Notes: generated from the sequence alone by a model not told the origin. A stretch of 64,000 nucleotides of DNA from Pseudomonas lactucae (GCF_016937615.1 NZ_JAFHKI010000024.1:1-64000); one strand, 5' to 3'; shown: positions 27,079-35,939, numbered from the stretch's first letter. A program made the numbers and translations.

Positions 27079-27103
27079 ATTGTGTCCGCGTAATTTAAGC
27101 GGA
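27079..27103. promoter_or_regulatory. Palindrome upstream of tnpA
   Basis: TGtGTCCGC, nine AT-rich bases, then GCGGACgCA form a hairpin or operator about 30 bp before tnpA. The old element keeps an equivalent palindrome (GTGtcCACTTAA...) at about 31415-31440 at the same place relative to its tnpA. A conserved regulatory site for transposase expression is likely. Confidence 0.5.
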
Positions 27104-27131
27104 CGCAATTACCCTTAATATCAGGATCGCC

Positions 27132-27458
27132 ATGCGTGAACGTAAGTCCTACTCAAAATCCTTTAAAGCCCAAGTGGCTCACGAATGCCAACAGCCTGGT
27201 GTTTCCGTGGCGGCCATCGCGATGAGTCACGGTATCAACGCTAATGTCGTACGCCGCTGGTTACCGATTTTTCGTGATCAGCAAGCAGTCGTGTTGCCAG
27301 CGTTTGTTCCCGTCAACGTCGCGCCGGTCAATCCCAAGCCAAAGGCTCAAGCGTCGGCGGTTATTGAGCTGCCATTTGGCGAGCAAACCATCACGGTGAA
27401 ATGGCCCGCTTCCGATCCCGAGGGCTGTGCTCAGTTTGTCCGTGGATTTGCCCTATGA
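27132..27458 (+). CDS. tnpA: IS66 TnpA (younger element)
   Basis: A 108-residue TnpA with the HTH region RKSYSKSFKAQVAHECQQPG and SHGINANVVRRW, and the C-terminal IELPFGEQTITVKWPASDP. Complete and of normal length. Overlaps tnpB by four bases (ATGA). Confidence 0.9.
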   Translation: MRERKSYSKSFKAQVAHECQQPGVSVAAIAMSHGINANVVRRWLPIFRDQQAVVLPAFVPVNVAPVNPKPKAQASAVIELPFGEQTITVKWPASDPEGCAQFVRGFAL

Positions 27459-27790
27459 TCCGCATCGACAGCATCTGGCTCGCCACCGAGCCCATGGATA
27501 TGCGTGCTGGCACCGAGACCGCTCTGGCCAAGGTGATTGCGGTGTTCGGTGCGGCGAAGCCGCACTGTGCTTATCTGTTCGCCAATCGCCGTGCTACCCG
27601 CATGAAAGTCCTGGTGCATGATGGGATTGGTGTCTGGCTGGCCGCACGACGGTTGAACCAGGGTAAGTTTCACTGGCCAGGTATTCGACAAGGTTGCGAG
27701 ATGGAACTGGACGCCGAACAACTTCAGGCCCTGGTGCTTGGCCTGCCTTGGCAGCGTGTCGGCGCAGGAGGCACCATCACACTGCTTTAA
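27455..27790 (+). CDS. tnpB: IS66 TnpB (younger element)
   Basis: A 111-residue accessory protein (IS66 Orf2-like) with IDSIWLATEPMDMRAGTETAL and CAYLFANRRATRMKVLVHDG. Start at ATG 27455, overlapping the tnpA stop; the frame extends upstream but that part lies inside tnpA. Needed with TnpA and TnpC for IS66 transposition. Confidence 0.92.
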   Translation: MIRIDSIWLATEPMDMRAGTETALAKVIAVFGAAKPHCAYLFANRRATRMKVLVHDGIGVWLAARRLNQGKFHWPGIRQGCEMELDAEQLQALVLGLPWQRVGAGGTITLL

Positions 27791-27850
27791 AAATGTAATT
27801 CGCGTCTTGGTGTGCTGTCGCCAGCGATCTGCTTTGGTAAAATCCAGGGC

Positions 27851-29377
27851 ATGACTTCCTTGCCCAACCTCGACCAAATGACCTCCGACCAACTGCGTGC
27901 GTTAGCAGCGCAGTTGATGTCGAAGGTCGACACCATGGGTAGGAAGATCCATCACGATCAGATCCTCATCGAACAGCTGACTCATGAAATTGCCGTCCTC
28001 AAGCGGCATAGGTTTGCCAAACGCAGTGAGCAGATCACCCCCGAGCAAGGCAACTTGCTTGACGACTTGCTCAATACTGATCTTGAAGCTATCGACGCCG
28101 AATTGAGCGCACTCTTGCCGGCCCCGGCTCCTGAGCAAACACGTCAAAAACCCAAGCGTGCACCGCTGCCAGCCCAGTTTCCACGTACCGTGATTCATCA
28201 CGAACCGGAAAACACGCAATGCTCTTGCGGCTGCCAGCTTCAGCGCATCGGCGAGGACGTGAGCGAGAAGTTGGATTACACGCCGGGCGTGTTCACCGTC
28301 GAACAGCATGTGCGTGGAAAATGGGCCTGCCGTCAGTGCGAAACACTGATCCAAGCGCCAGTTCCGGCTCAAGTGATCGACAAGGGGATTCCGACCGCAG
28401 GTTTGCTGGCTCATGTGATGGTGGCGAAGTTTGCTGATCACTTGCCGCTGTACCGGCAGGAGAAAATATTTGGACGCGCCGGTTTAGCGATCCCGCGCTC
28501 AACACTGGCTCAATGGGTCGGACAGACCGGTGTACAGCTTCAGGCACTGGTTGATGCTTTACGAGAAACGGTTCTAGCGCAACGAGTTGTCCACGCCGAC
28601 GAGACGCCGGTGCAGATGCTTGCGCCCGGTGAAAAGAAAACCCATCGAGCCTATGTTTGGGCTTACTGCACTACACCGTTTTCGGCACTTAAGGCGGTCG
28701 TCTATGACTTCAGCCCGAGTCGCGCCGGTGAGCATGCGCGTAACTTCCTTGGTTCCTGGAATGGCAAGCTGGTGTGCGATAACTTTGCTGGCTACAAAGC
28801 CGGTTTCGAGAAAGGCATGACCGAAATTGGCTGCATGGCTCATGCGCGTCGCAAGTTTTTCGATCTGCACGCGGCGAATAAAAGCCAACTGGCCGGACAG
28901 GCACTGCACTCGATTGGCGGTCTGTACGAAGTTGAGCGCCAGGCGCGCGAGATGAGTGATGAGGATCGCCGCCGAATACGGCAAGAAAAAGCAGCGCCGT
29001 TGGCGAAAGCACTGCACGAGTGGATGCTGACTCATCGCGATCTTGTGCCCAACGGATCAGCAATAGCCAAAGCCTTGGATTACAGTCTTAAACGCTGGGT
29101 AGCGCTGACGCGCTACCTTGAAGACGGTGCTGTGCCTATAGATAACAATGCCGTCGAAAACCAGATCAGGCCATGGGCTCTTGGGCGCTCCAACTGGTTG
29201 TTCGCCGGTTCGTTGCGCAGTGGTAAGCGGGCGGCGGCGATCATGAGTCTGATCCAATCGGCGCGTATGAATGGGCATGATCCGTTTGCATATCTGAAGG
29301 ATGTGCTGACACGACTGCCGACACAGCGGGCAAGTGAGATTGGGGAGTTGTTGCCACACAATTGGAGCCACCCTTGA
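27851..29377 (+). CDS. tnpC: IS66 transposase TnpC (DDE)
   Basis: The complete 508-residue transposase. An N-terminal coiled segment precedes a zinc-finger-like region (CSCGCQLQRIGEDVSEKLD and CRQCETLIQAPVP). The DDE core shows HADETPVQ (first D), CDNFAGYK (second D) and PIDNNAVENQIRPWALGRSNW (E). A C-terminal domain AAAIMSLIQSARMNGHDP follows. ATG 27851 is chosen over the upstream in-frame start because MTSLPNLDQM matches the family N terminus. Nothing suggests inactivation. Confidence 0.92.
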   Translation: MTSLPNLDQMTSDQLRALAAQLMSKVDTMGRKIHHDQILIEQLTHEIAVLKRHRFAKRSEQITPEQGNLLDDLLNTDLEAIDAELSALLPAPAPEQTRQKPKRAPLPAQFPRTVIHHEPENTQCSCGCQLQRIGEDVSEKLDYTPGVFTVEQHVRGKWACRQCETLIQAPVPAQVIDKGIPTAGLLAHVMVAKFADHLPLYRQEKIFGRAGLAIPRSTLAQWVGQTGVQLQALVDALRETVLAQRVVHADETPVQMLAPGEKKTHRAYVWAYCTTPFSALKAVVYDFSPSRAGEHARNFLGSWNGKLVCDNFAGYKAGFEKGMTEIGCMAHARRKFFDLHAANKSQLAGQALHSIGGLYEVERQAREMSDEDRRRIRQEKAAPLAKALHEWMLTHRDLVPNGSAIAKALDYSLKRWVALTRYLEDGAVPIDNNAVENQIRPWALGRSNWLFAGSLRSGKRAAAIMSLIQSARMNGHDPFAYLKDVLTRLPTQRASEIGELLPHNWSHP

Positions 29378-29432
29378 TAGCCCGGATATGTAAGGATGCT
29401 TCCATCACAGGGATAGAAAAAAGGAAGATGCC

Positions 29433-29870
29433 ATGGACGCAGTAATCCGGCTTGCCAAACTTGCCGATATCGATGCGATTTTTAAGATTCGAACCAGTGT
29501 TCGGGAAAATCACTTATCCCAAGATCAGTTAACGGAGATAGGCATAACGCCTGAAGCTATAAGTCAGGCAATTTCAGAGACTCAGTGCGCTTGGGTCGCG
29601 GAGGTCAGTGGTGTTCCAGTCGGTTTTTCGATGGTCGATATTGAAGATGGTTGCGTGTTCGCGGTCTTCGTCTTGCCGGAATTCGAAGGGTACGGGTTGG
29701 GGCGCAATCTGATGCACAAAGCAGAGACTTTTCTATTTCAACGCCATCAGAAGATATGGTTAGAAACCGCTGAAGCAAGCCGTGCGAGCGGATTCTATAG
29801 AAACCTTGGCTGGCAGCCCGTGAAGAACCTACCAGAAGGTGACATTCGTTTTGAGAAGCAACTGAAGTAA
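29433..29870 (+). CDS. GNAT acetyltransferase 1 (transposon passenger)
   Basis: A 145-residue single GNAT domain: IRLAKLADIDAIFKIR at the start, the beta4/acetyl-CoA region VFVLPEFEGYGLGRNLMHKAE, and the C-terminal ASGFYRNLGWQ. It lies 55 bp downstream of tnpC within the same terminal repeats. AT-richer than chromosomal neighbours. Acceptor unknown; members of this fold modify antibiotics, amino acids or toxins. Confidence 0.85.
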   Translation: MDAVIRLAKLADIDAIFKIRTSVRENHLSQDQLTEIGITPEAISQAISETQCAWVAEVSGVPVGFSMVDIEDGCVFAVFVLPEFEGYGLGRNLMHKAETFLFQRHQKIWLETAEASRASGFYRNLGWQPVKNLPEGDIRFEKQLK

Positions 29871-29958
29871 AGCGAGAATAAAGGTATTGAGACGGTTAGA
29901 TGGCGCCCGGCCAATTGCGCAAGGTGCGTTTGGCGGACGCTTATAATAGAGGTGTGGC

Positions 29959-30465
29959 TTGAACGACCTAGCCATTCGAAACGCGTTGATCACTGACGCA
30001 GTTGTGCTGTGCAACGCTGAACGAGAAACTGCTCGGTCGCCTGGGCTGCTGATCTCCCGTCCGAGTGAATTCAGCTGTAAATCCTTTGAGGACAAAATCA
30101 ACGTATTAACTCGTGAGGGTCTGTATGTGGTGGCAGAACGAAACGGCTTGGTGGTCGGTCATGCGCTACTTGAGCCTCATAGGCTTGAAGCACTCGCACA
30201 CGTATATAGTCTGACTATCGTTGTGCATCCCAATAACCTGGGGCAAGGTGTGGGCCAAGCACTCATGACCGCGCTTCTGGAATGGGCCCAAGCCCGGCCC
30301 GGCCTACTTAAGATCGAGCTACGGGTGCGTGAAACCAATTCGCGTGCCCGGCGCCTGTACGAAAAATTTGGCTTTGTTGAGGAAGGACGCTTACAAAAGC
30401 GAATCCTACTGCCAGACGGCACTTTGATTGCCGATATCACTATGGCCTGGTTTGCTCCTACTTAA
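29959..30465 (+). CDS. GNAT acetyltransferase 2 (transposon passenger)
   Basis: A 168-residue GNAT protein with VVHPNNLGQGVGQALMTALLEWA (acetyl-CoA loop) and RARRLYEKFGFVEEGR, RimI/RimJ-like. Translation begins at TTG 29959, preceded by AGAGGTG. It ends LPDGTLIADITMAWF, a C terminus common to amino-acid or aminoglycoside-type acetyltransferases. It follows GNAT 1 by 88 bp. Confidence 0.83.
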   Translation: MNDLAIRNALITDAVVLCNAERETARSPGLLISRPSEFSCKSFEDKINVLTREGLYVVAERNGLVVGHALLEPHRLEALAHVYSLTIVVHPNNLGQGVGQALMTALLEWAQARPGLLKIELRVRETNSRARRLYEKFGFVEEGRLQKRILLPDGTLIADITMAWFAPT

Positions 30466-30588
30466 CGTTTTCCAAGTAATGTGTGTTAACCGACGCTTAC
30501 CGTTCTCACACGTTTGCCGACGCAGCGGGCGAGAAATTAGCGATCTACTGCCATATAAGTGGGCTGTGGAAAACCAATGCAAGGCTTG

Positions 30589-31086
30589 TTAGAGGCGCAT
30601 TCCCATCTCGAATGCACGAATCTCGAACCCCAGTTCTGCATACAACCGAATTGCCGGTGCATTGAAAGCCCAGACCGACAGTCTGATGTCTTTAGCGTCG
30701 CGCTCAGCAGCCCATTTTTGAACGTTTTGGACAAGGCCCCGCCCGATACTCTTCCCCCAATATCTCTCTGCTACACACACAGATCCAATGCGCACGAAGC
30801 TCAGCGGTTTCATCAGTGGCCCGGAGCTTGACGATATGCTGGCAGTGATAAAACCTGCCGCTTGGAGGCCTACATGCGCTATAAAAACAATCTGTGCCGT
30901 ATTGTCAAAAAAACTCATCCAGTGTGGCAGGTCGCGCGTAGGTTCAGGGGTTGCAGCGGCGTAGATATCAGGGCGTGCAGCATGGTGAACCGAGTTGAGC
31001 AATTGTCCCAACTCACAAATCGTTGGCGCGTCCTTTTCTGTTGCTTCTCGATAACTTATGACTTCGTCCATACGTGTAGCCTCCAT
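30589..31086 (-). CDS. GNAT acetyltransferase 3 (transposon passenger)
   Basis: A 165-residue GNAT protein on the opposite strand, converging on GNAT 2. The core motif is VCVAERYWGKSIGRGLVQNVQKWA, with APAIRLYAELGFEIR near the end. Start could be ATG 31086 or ATG 31071 (MDEVISYREAT). It lies wholly inside the element, 186 bp from the right end. Confidence 0.82.
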   Translation of the reverse strand: MEATRMDEVISYREATEKDAPTICELGQLLNSVHHAARPDIYAAATPEPTRDLPHWMSFFDNTAQIVFIAHVGLQAAGFITASISSSSGPLMKPLSFVRIGSVCVAERYWGKSIGRGLVQNVQKWAAERDAKDIRLSVWAFNAPAIRLYAELGFEIRAFEMGMRL

Positions 31087-31272
31087 GTTAAGGCGCTCCT
31101 GAAAAGTGTCTTTGTCTCATACTAAACAAGCCATTCCAACGGTTGTTCTGATCGATTGCTGGCATGGGACGGTGTGGGCCAAGCGTGGGCATGAGGAAGG
31201 AGTCAAGCGTGAGAAAAATGACTGTTCACGTCGTATTCAAACGTTCGCAAGGTGTGTTGGGCAGACGCTTAC

Positions 31273-31280
31273 TGTATTGA
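31273..31280. repeat. Target-site duplication, right copy
   Basis: TGTATTGA directly after the right end (...GACGCTTAC) of the younger element, identical to 27025-27032. Confidence 0.92.
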
Positions 31281-31386
31281 GGTCATGGCTGAGTGCGATG
31301 CTGGCAATCGAAGCCCCTGGCTGGGCACACTCTTGAATGACTTTGGCTTTGAAGGACTTAGAGTAGGAACGGCGTGTTGGCTGCAT
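31281..31386 (-). pseudogene. tnpA: IS66 tnpA of the old element, 5' part
   Basis: Starts at ATG 31386 and encodes MQPTRRSYSKSFKAKV to SHDLN, the TnpA HTH region, before being cut by the younger element. The frame continues exactly in the fragment ending at 27032. Confidence 0.85.
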
Positions 31387-31601
31387 GAAATACCCGCTTA
31401 AAAGGCTAGAACTGGTGTCCACTTAAATTTAAGTGCACACCATGTCTGGGCTTTGCGGAGCTGGATAGATGACTTGGCCGGACGCATACAAAAATTCTTC
31501 ATATTGCCTTGCTGAATTCCAATGTAAGAGAGCAATACTGAGCCTATACAGCTGAGTTTATCTTTTTAACCAAGCATCGTAAGGCGGATAAAGGACTTAC
31601 T

Positions 31602-32717
31602 ATGATTCGACCTCTCACCGTCAGCGTTACCTGGCTTATAGGTGTCATAGAGGAACTCACTCGGCAAGGCATCGAACCTTTCCGCTTGGGTGCTCCCTGG
31701 ACTCAACACTGGCAAGACGTGGCGCCTACCAAGCAGCTGCAGCTCGTGCAGGTGAGAAGGCTTTGGCAACGAGCGATGCAACTGTCCCAAGATCCGCTGC
31801 TCGGCTTGAAGGTTGGCGTAGCATTGCCGCTGCAGTCAATGAATGTCGTAGCGCTGGTGTTGATGCACAGTGGCTCACTACGCCAAGCACTCGCCCACAC
31901 GGTTAGGCTGCAGCAATTAGTTAGCAACTCTGGCCGCTTTTTTGTAGAACCTGCTACCAACAACGGTGTAGTGCTGGCCTACCACGCAGCACCAAGTCCT
32001 GTGGCCATGCATCCCGCACAAATCGATTCGCTTTTTGCCGCGTACATGCGTCTTCTCTACAACTGTATGCCGGCTGACCGTAGACCAATCAGAATTGAGC
32101 TACCAGGCACTGACGCGTGTTTAGCAGACCGCTACCAAGTCTATTTTGGATGTCCTGTCATTCTTGGAGTGGAGCACGCTCGCGTCGTATTTGACGATGA
32201 ACTGTTGGACTTACCTTGGCACGCCGCCGATCCAACACTGCTTCGCATCGTACTCGGTCGCGCGGAAATGATGCTTAAAACCCAAGGGCACTCGGACACG
32301 CTCGTCGATTACGTAAGTGCTGCCATCGCTGCGCAGGGATTTGCGCAAGCGAATTGCGATAACGTTGCGCGCTCGCTGGATCTGAGCAGGCGCACTCTTC
32401 AGCGCCGATTGGCTGAGCGCGGTTCATCCTTCCGTTTACTACTGGAAGCGGTGCGTATGGGTGAAGCATTGGAAGGACTAGCTGACCCCAATCTGCCGCT
32501 TGTGATGCTAGCAGAGCGGCTGGGCTACGCAGAGCCCAGCGCATTTTCGCATGCTGTGCGAGGTCATTTCGGTAAATCACCTAGTGCGCTGCGCCTTGAA
32601 TTAATAAGCAGCTTGTCTGCAGGAGGAAAGGCCCCTGCAATCAACAGTACTGAGAGTTTTGACCACCAGAGGACGCCGTGTAATGCCGATTCGACGCGGC
32701 GCGAACTTGAGGACTAA
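31602..32717 (+). CDS. AraC-family regulator with arabinose-binding-like N-terminal domain
   Basis: A 371-residue AraC regulator of the type with an N-terminal Arabinose_bd domain (about 20-210; QLSQDPLLGLKVG and ALVLMHSGSLRQALAHTVR). The C-terminal double HTH has NVARSLDLSRRTLQRRLAERG and GYAEPSAFSHAVRGHFGKSP. Relatives include OruR/ArgR-like catabolic activators. Its stop overlaps the stop of the convergent flavoprotein gene by four bases, so it probably controls that gene and the divergent dioxygenase gene. Confidence 0.86.
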   Translation: MIRPLTVSVTWLIGVIEELTRQGIEPFRLGAPWTQHWQDVAPTKQLQLVQVRRLWQRAMQLSQDPLLGLKVGVALPLQSMNVVALVLMHSGSLRQALAHTVRLQQLVSNSGRFFVEPATNNGVVLAYHAAPSPVAMHPAQIDSLFAAYMRLLYNCMPADRRPIRIELPGTDACLADRYQVYFGCPVILGVEHARVVFDDELLDLPWHAADPTLLRIVLGRAEMMLKTQGHSDTLVDYVSAAIAAQGFAQANCDNVARSLDLSRRTLQRRLAERGSSFRLLLEAVRMGEALEGLADPNLPLVMLAERLGYAEPSAFSHAVRGHFGKSPSALRLELISSLSAGGKAPAINSTESFDHQRTPCNADSTRRELED

Positions 32718-34312
32718 AGCTCCCGAAAAAGGTCACGTCCAAGAACGGCACTCGCCGCAACCAGCCCACTCACCATCGCGCCACTGACTCCGGCAGCCGT
32801 CACATCTTGCCCGCCGAAGAACAGCCCTTTAACAGGGCCGTGTGCGCGCATCCAGCGTTGTGCAAAACGCAGCGGTGTTTGCTCATATCCCATGAAATTA
32901 CCATGGCTACGGTTTAGAAAGTGGTTGAAGGTCAGAGGTGTAGCCAACTCGGCATGAGCAATGCTTCCACCGATCTGAGGATAATGTTCCAACGCTACGG
33001 CCATGAGGTCTTCGCTCAGTCTTGCCGTCATGTCCTCGTACTCTGCGCCTCTGTGCTTCCACTTCGTGCCAGTGAAACGCTCGAAGACTGACCAATCAGT
33101 CAGGCCGCATATATCCATCGTGCTCTGCTTAGGGTGACGGTCATGCCAACTCGGATCCCGCAGTGAAGGATGGGCAATGAAATGCAGGGGCATAGGCTGC
33201 CCCTCTGGATCAGCTCTGTACCTTGCGAGGTTCGCTGGGAGATCGTTGCTTGGATGTACCCAAAGATTGGCTGGGTGAATGTTCAGATCGGCGTTTGCGA
33301 TGTCGATGCCAAGGTTAAGCACAGCAAAACATTGAGTGGTACCGATGCTCTTAGTTACCTCGCCCAAAGGCTGGGCTAGTTCAGAATCAGCATGAGCCAG
33401 AAGCGGTACGGTCTGAGAGATACCAATCGCACTGACGACTCTGTCCGCGCGAATCTGGCTTCCAGCAGCGGTTTGTACACCCACCACACAACCATCACAC
33501 ATTTCGATGCTCACAACTTCTGCCGCCACCAGGCAAGCTCCTCCTGCAGCACGAACCGTGTCGGCCATTGCCGTGACGATGCGTTGCGAGCCGCCAACGG
33601 GGTAGCTAGCGCCATCGATGTAGTGACTGAATACCATTGCATGAATCGCAAAAGAGGCCTGCGCAGGGGAATTGCAGTAGTCGCCGTAGTTCCCACACCA
33701 GACTGCTTTGAGGTCAGCGTTGTCAGTCAATTCGTCCAGAACATCCTGCACTGTGCGCTGTGCAAGTGGCATGAATGCAGTCTGAGCCCTGGTAAACGCT
33801 GCCTCAGATGCTGAACGTGGTAACGCCCGCTCTCCAAAGAAGGATTTCGCAGCCCGGCTTGCCTCACCCACTAGCTCTACGTAACGATCGATCGCGCTCG
33901 CTTCGTTCGGAAAGTAGTCCTTAAGCCGATCCTTGTAGGCTTGTGCACCGGCCATATGATCGTAGCTATTGCCACCTACGATAATGCGATTGTAGTTTTC
34001 GGGCATGGGCGCCCATTCAAGTTGCCCACCTGAGACCTTGTCGAAAAGGCGATAGAGTCCACTCGTCTTGCGGTGTACCTCACCCATGTAGTGCAAGCCT
34101 ACGTCCCACTCGAAGCCTTGGCGTTTGAAGGATTGCAGACAACCACCCAACACCGCGTGGCGTTCGAGCACCAAAACGCGCTGTCCTTCGAGCGCCAACA
34201 ATGCGGCTGTGCTTAAGCCGCCTGCGCCAGAACCTATGACAATCGTGTCGAACCTGCTGTCTAGCTCGCCCCGAGCCAGCGCGCGCTTAAAACTCAGATC
34301 GTAATCGCTCAT
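32714..34312 (-). CDS. Phytoene desaturase/retinol saturase-like FAD oxidoreductase
   Basis: A 532-residue NAD(P)/FAD-dependent oxidoreductase. The N-terminal FAD fold is IVIGSGAGGLSTAALLALEGQRVLVLE (about 24-50), then GGCLQSFKRQGFEWDVGLHYMG. The C-terminal block is GLFFGGQDVTAAGVSGAMVSG, as in CrtI-like and RetSat-like enzymes. No carotenoid genes adjoin it, so saturation or desaturation of another lipophilic or terpenoid compound is likelier. AGGGA site before ATG 34312. It is divergent from the TauD-type gene across 288 bp. Confidence 0.8.
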   Translation of the reverse strand: MSDYDLSFKRALARGELDSRFDTIVIGSGAGGLSTAALLALEGQRVLVLERHAVLGGCLQSFKRQGFEWDVGLHYMGEVHRKTSGLYRLFDKVSGGQLEWAPMPENYNRIIVGGNSYDHMAGAQAYKDRLKDYFPNEASAIDRYVELVGEASRAAKSFFGERALPRSASEAAFTRAQTAFMPLAQRTVQDVLDELTDNADLKAVWCGNYGDYCNSPAQASFAIHAMVFSHYIDGASYPVGGSQRIVTAMADTVRAAGGACLVAAEVVSIEMCDGCVVGVQTAAGSQIRADRVVSAIGISQTVPLLAHADSELAQPLGEVTKSIGTTQCFAVLNLGIDIANADLNIHPANLWVHPSNDLPANLARYRADPEGQPMPLHFIAHPSLRDPSWHDRHPKQSTMDICGLTDWSVFERFTGTKWKHRGAEYEDMTARLSEDLMAVALEHYPQIGGSIAHAELATPLTFNHFLNRSHGNFMGYEQTPLRFAQRWMRAHGPVKGLFFGGQDVTAAGVSGAMVSGLVAASAVLGRDLFREL

Positions 34313-34600
34313 CGTTCGTCCCTTCCCTGCCCTTTCCGGGATCTTTATTAATCACTGCTGCGCAATCGCTATGCAGCCCGGCTGAGTGTGGGTACGTGGG
34401 GAATCTGCGTGAATGGCGCCACACGCCAAAGATTTGTTTCGACACGACAATCTAAAAGGAGGAACAACAACCGCCCAAGGTATTGGCATCCCAAATCAAT
34501 TCTCTGTCGCACGGTAGCAACGACGGCAGAGGACTGGCATTGGAGAATCCCTCCATGGTCTTCCTGTGATTATTTATAAAAACGAGAGAAAGGGACTGCG

Positions 34601-35485
34601 ATGATGGACAGCAACTTTAGGCATATTCATGTGGAACCCGAGGCTCACGGTTTCGGAGCCAGCATTACTGGAATCTCGATTGATAAGCCACTCGCGGCAG
34701 ATGTACTAGGAGAGGTGAAGGACGCGTGGGCCAGGCATTCGGTAATTTACTTCCCGGATCAGCCGCTCTCTCACGCACAACTGGAGGCATTCACTCTTCA
34801 GTTTGGTGAGTTTGGAGTAGATCCATATATCGTCCCGATGGAGGCTCATCCGCACATTCTCGAGCTCAGACGCGAGGCTGATGAAAAGGCAGTTAACTTT
34901 GGTGCCCAGTGGCACTCAGACTGGAGCTTTCAGGAACAGCCGCCTGCGGGAACCATCCTGCATTCCAAAATCACCCCGCCCGTGGGTGGCGATACGCTAT
35001 TTGCCGACGGCTATCGTGCCTACGATGACCTTTCTGAGACGATGAAAGGACTCATGAATCATCTCGTCGCGATACATTCTGCGAGCATGCCCTATGGCAA
35101 AAATGGCCTATTCGCAAAAGAGACTGAAGCACGCTCAATGAAGATAGTGGTCAGTGAAGATGCCGACAAAACCTGGCCACACCCGCTGGTACGTGTACAT
35201 CCCGTAACGGGTCGCAAATCCCTCTACGTGAGCCCTGTCTACACGCTGGGTATTCAGGGTTTGACTCATGGGGAATCAACGGCGCTGCTGAGTTATTTGT
35301 ATCAGCACATGGTGCAGGATACATATGTCTACCGTCACCGATGGGCGCCGAACATGCTTACTCTGTGGGACAACCGCTGCACGCTTCACAATGCAGACGG
35401 TGGCTACGACGGCCACCTGCGCCTCATGCATCGAACCACCATCTCAGGCGAACGCCCTGTAGGTGTTGCCGCCGTTAATCAATAA
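34601..35485 (+). CDS. TauD/TfdA-family 2-oxoglutarate dioxygenase
   Basis: A 294-residue Fe(II)/2-oxoglutarate-dependent dioxygenase. The iron ligands are H105 and D107 (WHSDWSF) and H263 (TLHNA), and the 2-oxoglutarate arginine is R278 (MHRTT). PVGGDTLFADGYRAYD is a typical TauD core. The AAGGGA site fits ATG 34601. An EthD-like gene follows 18 bp on, so they are co-transcribed. Substrate unknown; alpha-hydroxylation of a sulfonate, ether or carboxylate is usual for the family. Confidence 0.86.
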   Translation: MMDSNFRHIHVEPEAHGFGASITGISIDKPLAADVLGEVKDAWARHSVIYFPDQPLSHAQLEAFTLQFGEFGVDPYIVPMEAHPHILELRREADEKAVNFGAQWHSDWSFQEQPPAGTILHSKITPPVGGDTLFADGYRAYDDLSETMKGLMNHLVAIHSASMPYGKNGLFAKETEARSMKIVVSEDADKTWPHPLVRVHPVTGRKSLYVSPVYTLGIQGLTHGESTALLSYLYQHMVQDTYVYRHRWAPNMLTLWDNRCTLHNADGGYDGHLRLMHRTTISGERPVGVAAVNQ

Positions 35486-35503
35486 ACCAAGGGAATACGC
35501 TCA

Positions 35504-35818
35504 ATGATTGATGTAAGCATTCTGTACCCGAATGAAGCTGGCGCTACCTTCGACTTCGATTACTATCGTGAAAAGCATATGACGATGATTCAGCAGAAAA
35601 TGGCCGGGGCCTGCAGCCACTTCACTATTGAAAAAGGCCTTCAAGGCCCAGTGCCTGGAAGCGCTCCGACCTACCTTGCGATAGGCCATCTCTTCTTCGA
35701 ATCACTTGACGCATTCGCGACCGCATTCGGGCCGCATGCGAAGGCCATCGGGGCGGACATCGTCAATTACACCGATCTCAAGCCCATCATTCAGATCAGC
35801 GAAGTGCTTGTGGGCTAA
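35504..35818 (+). CDS. EthD-family protein
   Basis: A 104-residue ferredoxin-like alpha/beta barrel protein: MIDVSILYPNEAG, DYYREKHM and HLFFESLDAFATAFGPHA are EthD hallmarks. EthD proteins accompany oxidative degradation systems (first seen with ethyl tert-butyl ether oxidation), with unclear chemistry. It is tightly linked to the dioxygenase. Confidence 0.82.
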   Translation: MIDVSILYPNEAGATFDFDYYREKHMTMIQQKMAGACSHFTIEKGLQGPVPGSAPTYLAIGHLFFESLDAFATAFGPHAKAIGADIVNYTDLKPIIQISEVLVG

Positions 35819-35852
35819 TGTCCGCTCGCTTCAGAAATCGCTACTGTCCTAA

Positions 35853-35882
35853 AAGCACCTGCTCTTACAGAGTCAGGTGCTT
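35853..35882. terminator. Bidirectional terminator hairpin
   Basis: Stem AAGCACCTG/CAGGTGCTT enclosing an inner stem CTCT/AGAG, followed on the plus strand by a T-rich TTCTTGT. It lies in the 120-bp gap between the convergent EthD and cysteine-desulfhydrase-like genes. Confidence 0.7.
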
Positions 35883-35939
35883 CTTGTGCACGTGCATAAG
35901 CGGCATCCACTTTAATGGCTTCTAAGGTGTAACAAACAG

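Larger units (their letters stand above)
27033..31272 (+). mobile_element. Complete IS66-family transposon with three GNAT passenger genes
   Basis: A 4,240-bp element. The left end GTAAGGGGCCGGC... and the right end (inward GTAAGCGTCTGCC...) match at about 24 of the first 31 positions, including the shared block AACACACCTT. It is bounded by identical octamers TGTATTGA. It encodes intact TnpA, TnpB and TnpC on the plus strand (27132-29377), then about 1.9 kb holding three GNAT acetyltransferase genes. Plain IS66 elements end soon after tnpC, so the last part is cargo. Confidence 0.92.
25577..31489 (-). mobile_element. Decayed IS66-family element, interrupted by a younger IS66-family transposon
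   Basis: Ends match as inverted repeats: GTATGCCTCCGGC at 25577 and GTATGCGTCCGGC read inward from 31489 (12 of 13). Inside, on the minus strand, are tnpA (split), an intact-length tnpB and a tnpC with frameshifts and an internal deletion. Removing the 27033-31272 insertion and one target copy leaves about 1.66 kb, short of a full IS66 because of the tnpC deletion. Flanking octamers (GGTTAGAA and AAAAATTC) differ, so no target duplication remains. Confidence 0.8.

Noticed and set aside
29942..29947. TATAAT as a promoter of GNAT 2
   Set aside because: Only 12 bases before the start codon with a Shine-Dalgarno site between, and no -35 at proper spacing.
32714..34312. Carotenoid biosynthesis gene
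   Set aside because: No crtB, crtE or other carotenoid genes nearby; the family is broader than phytoene desaturases.
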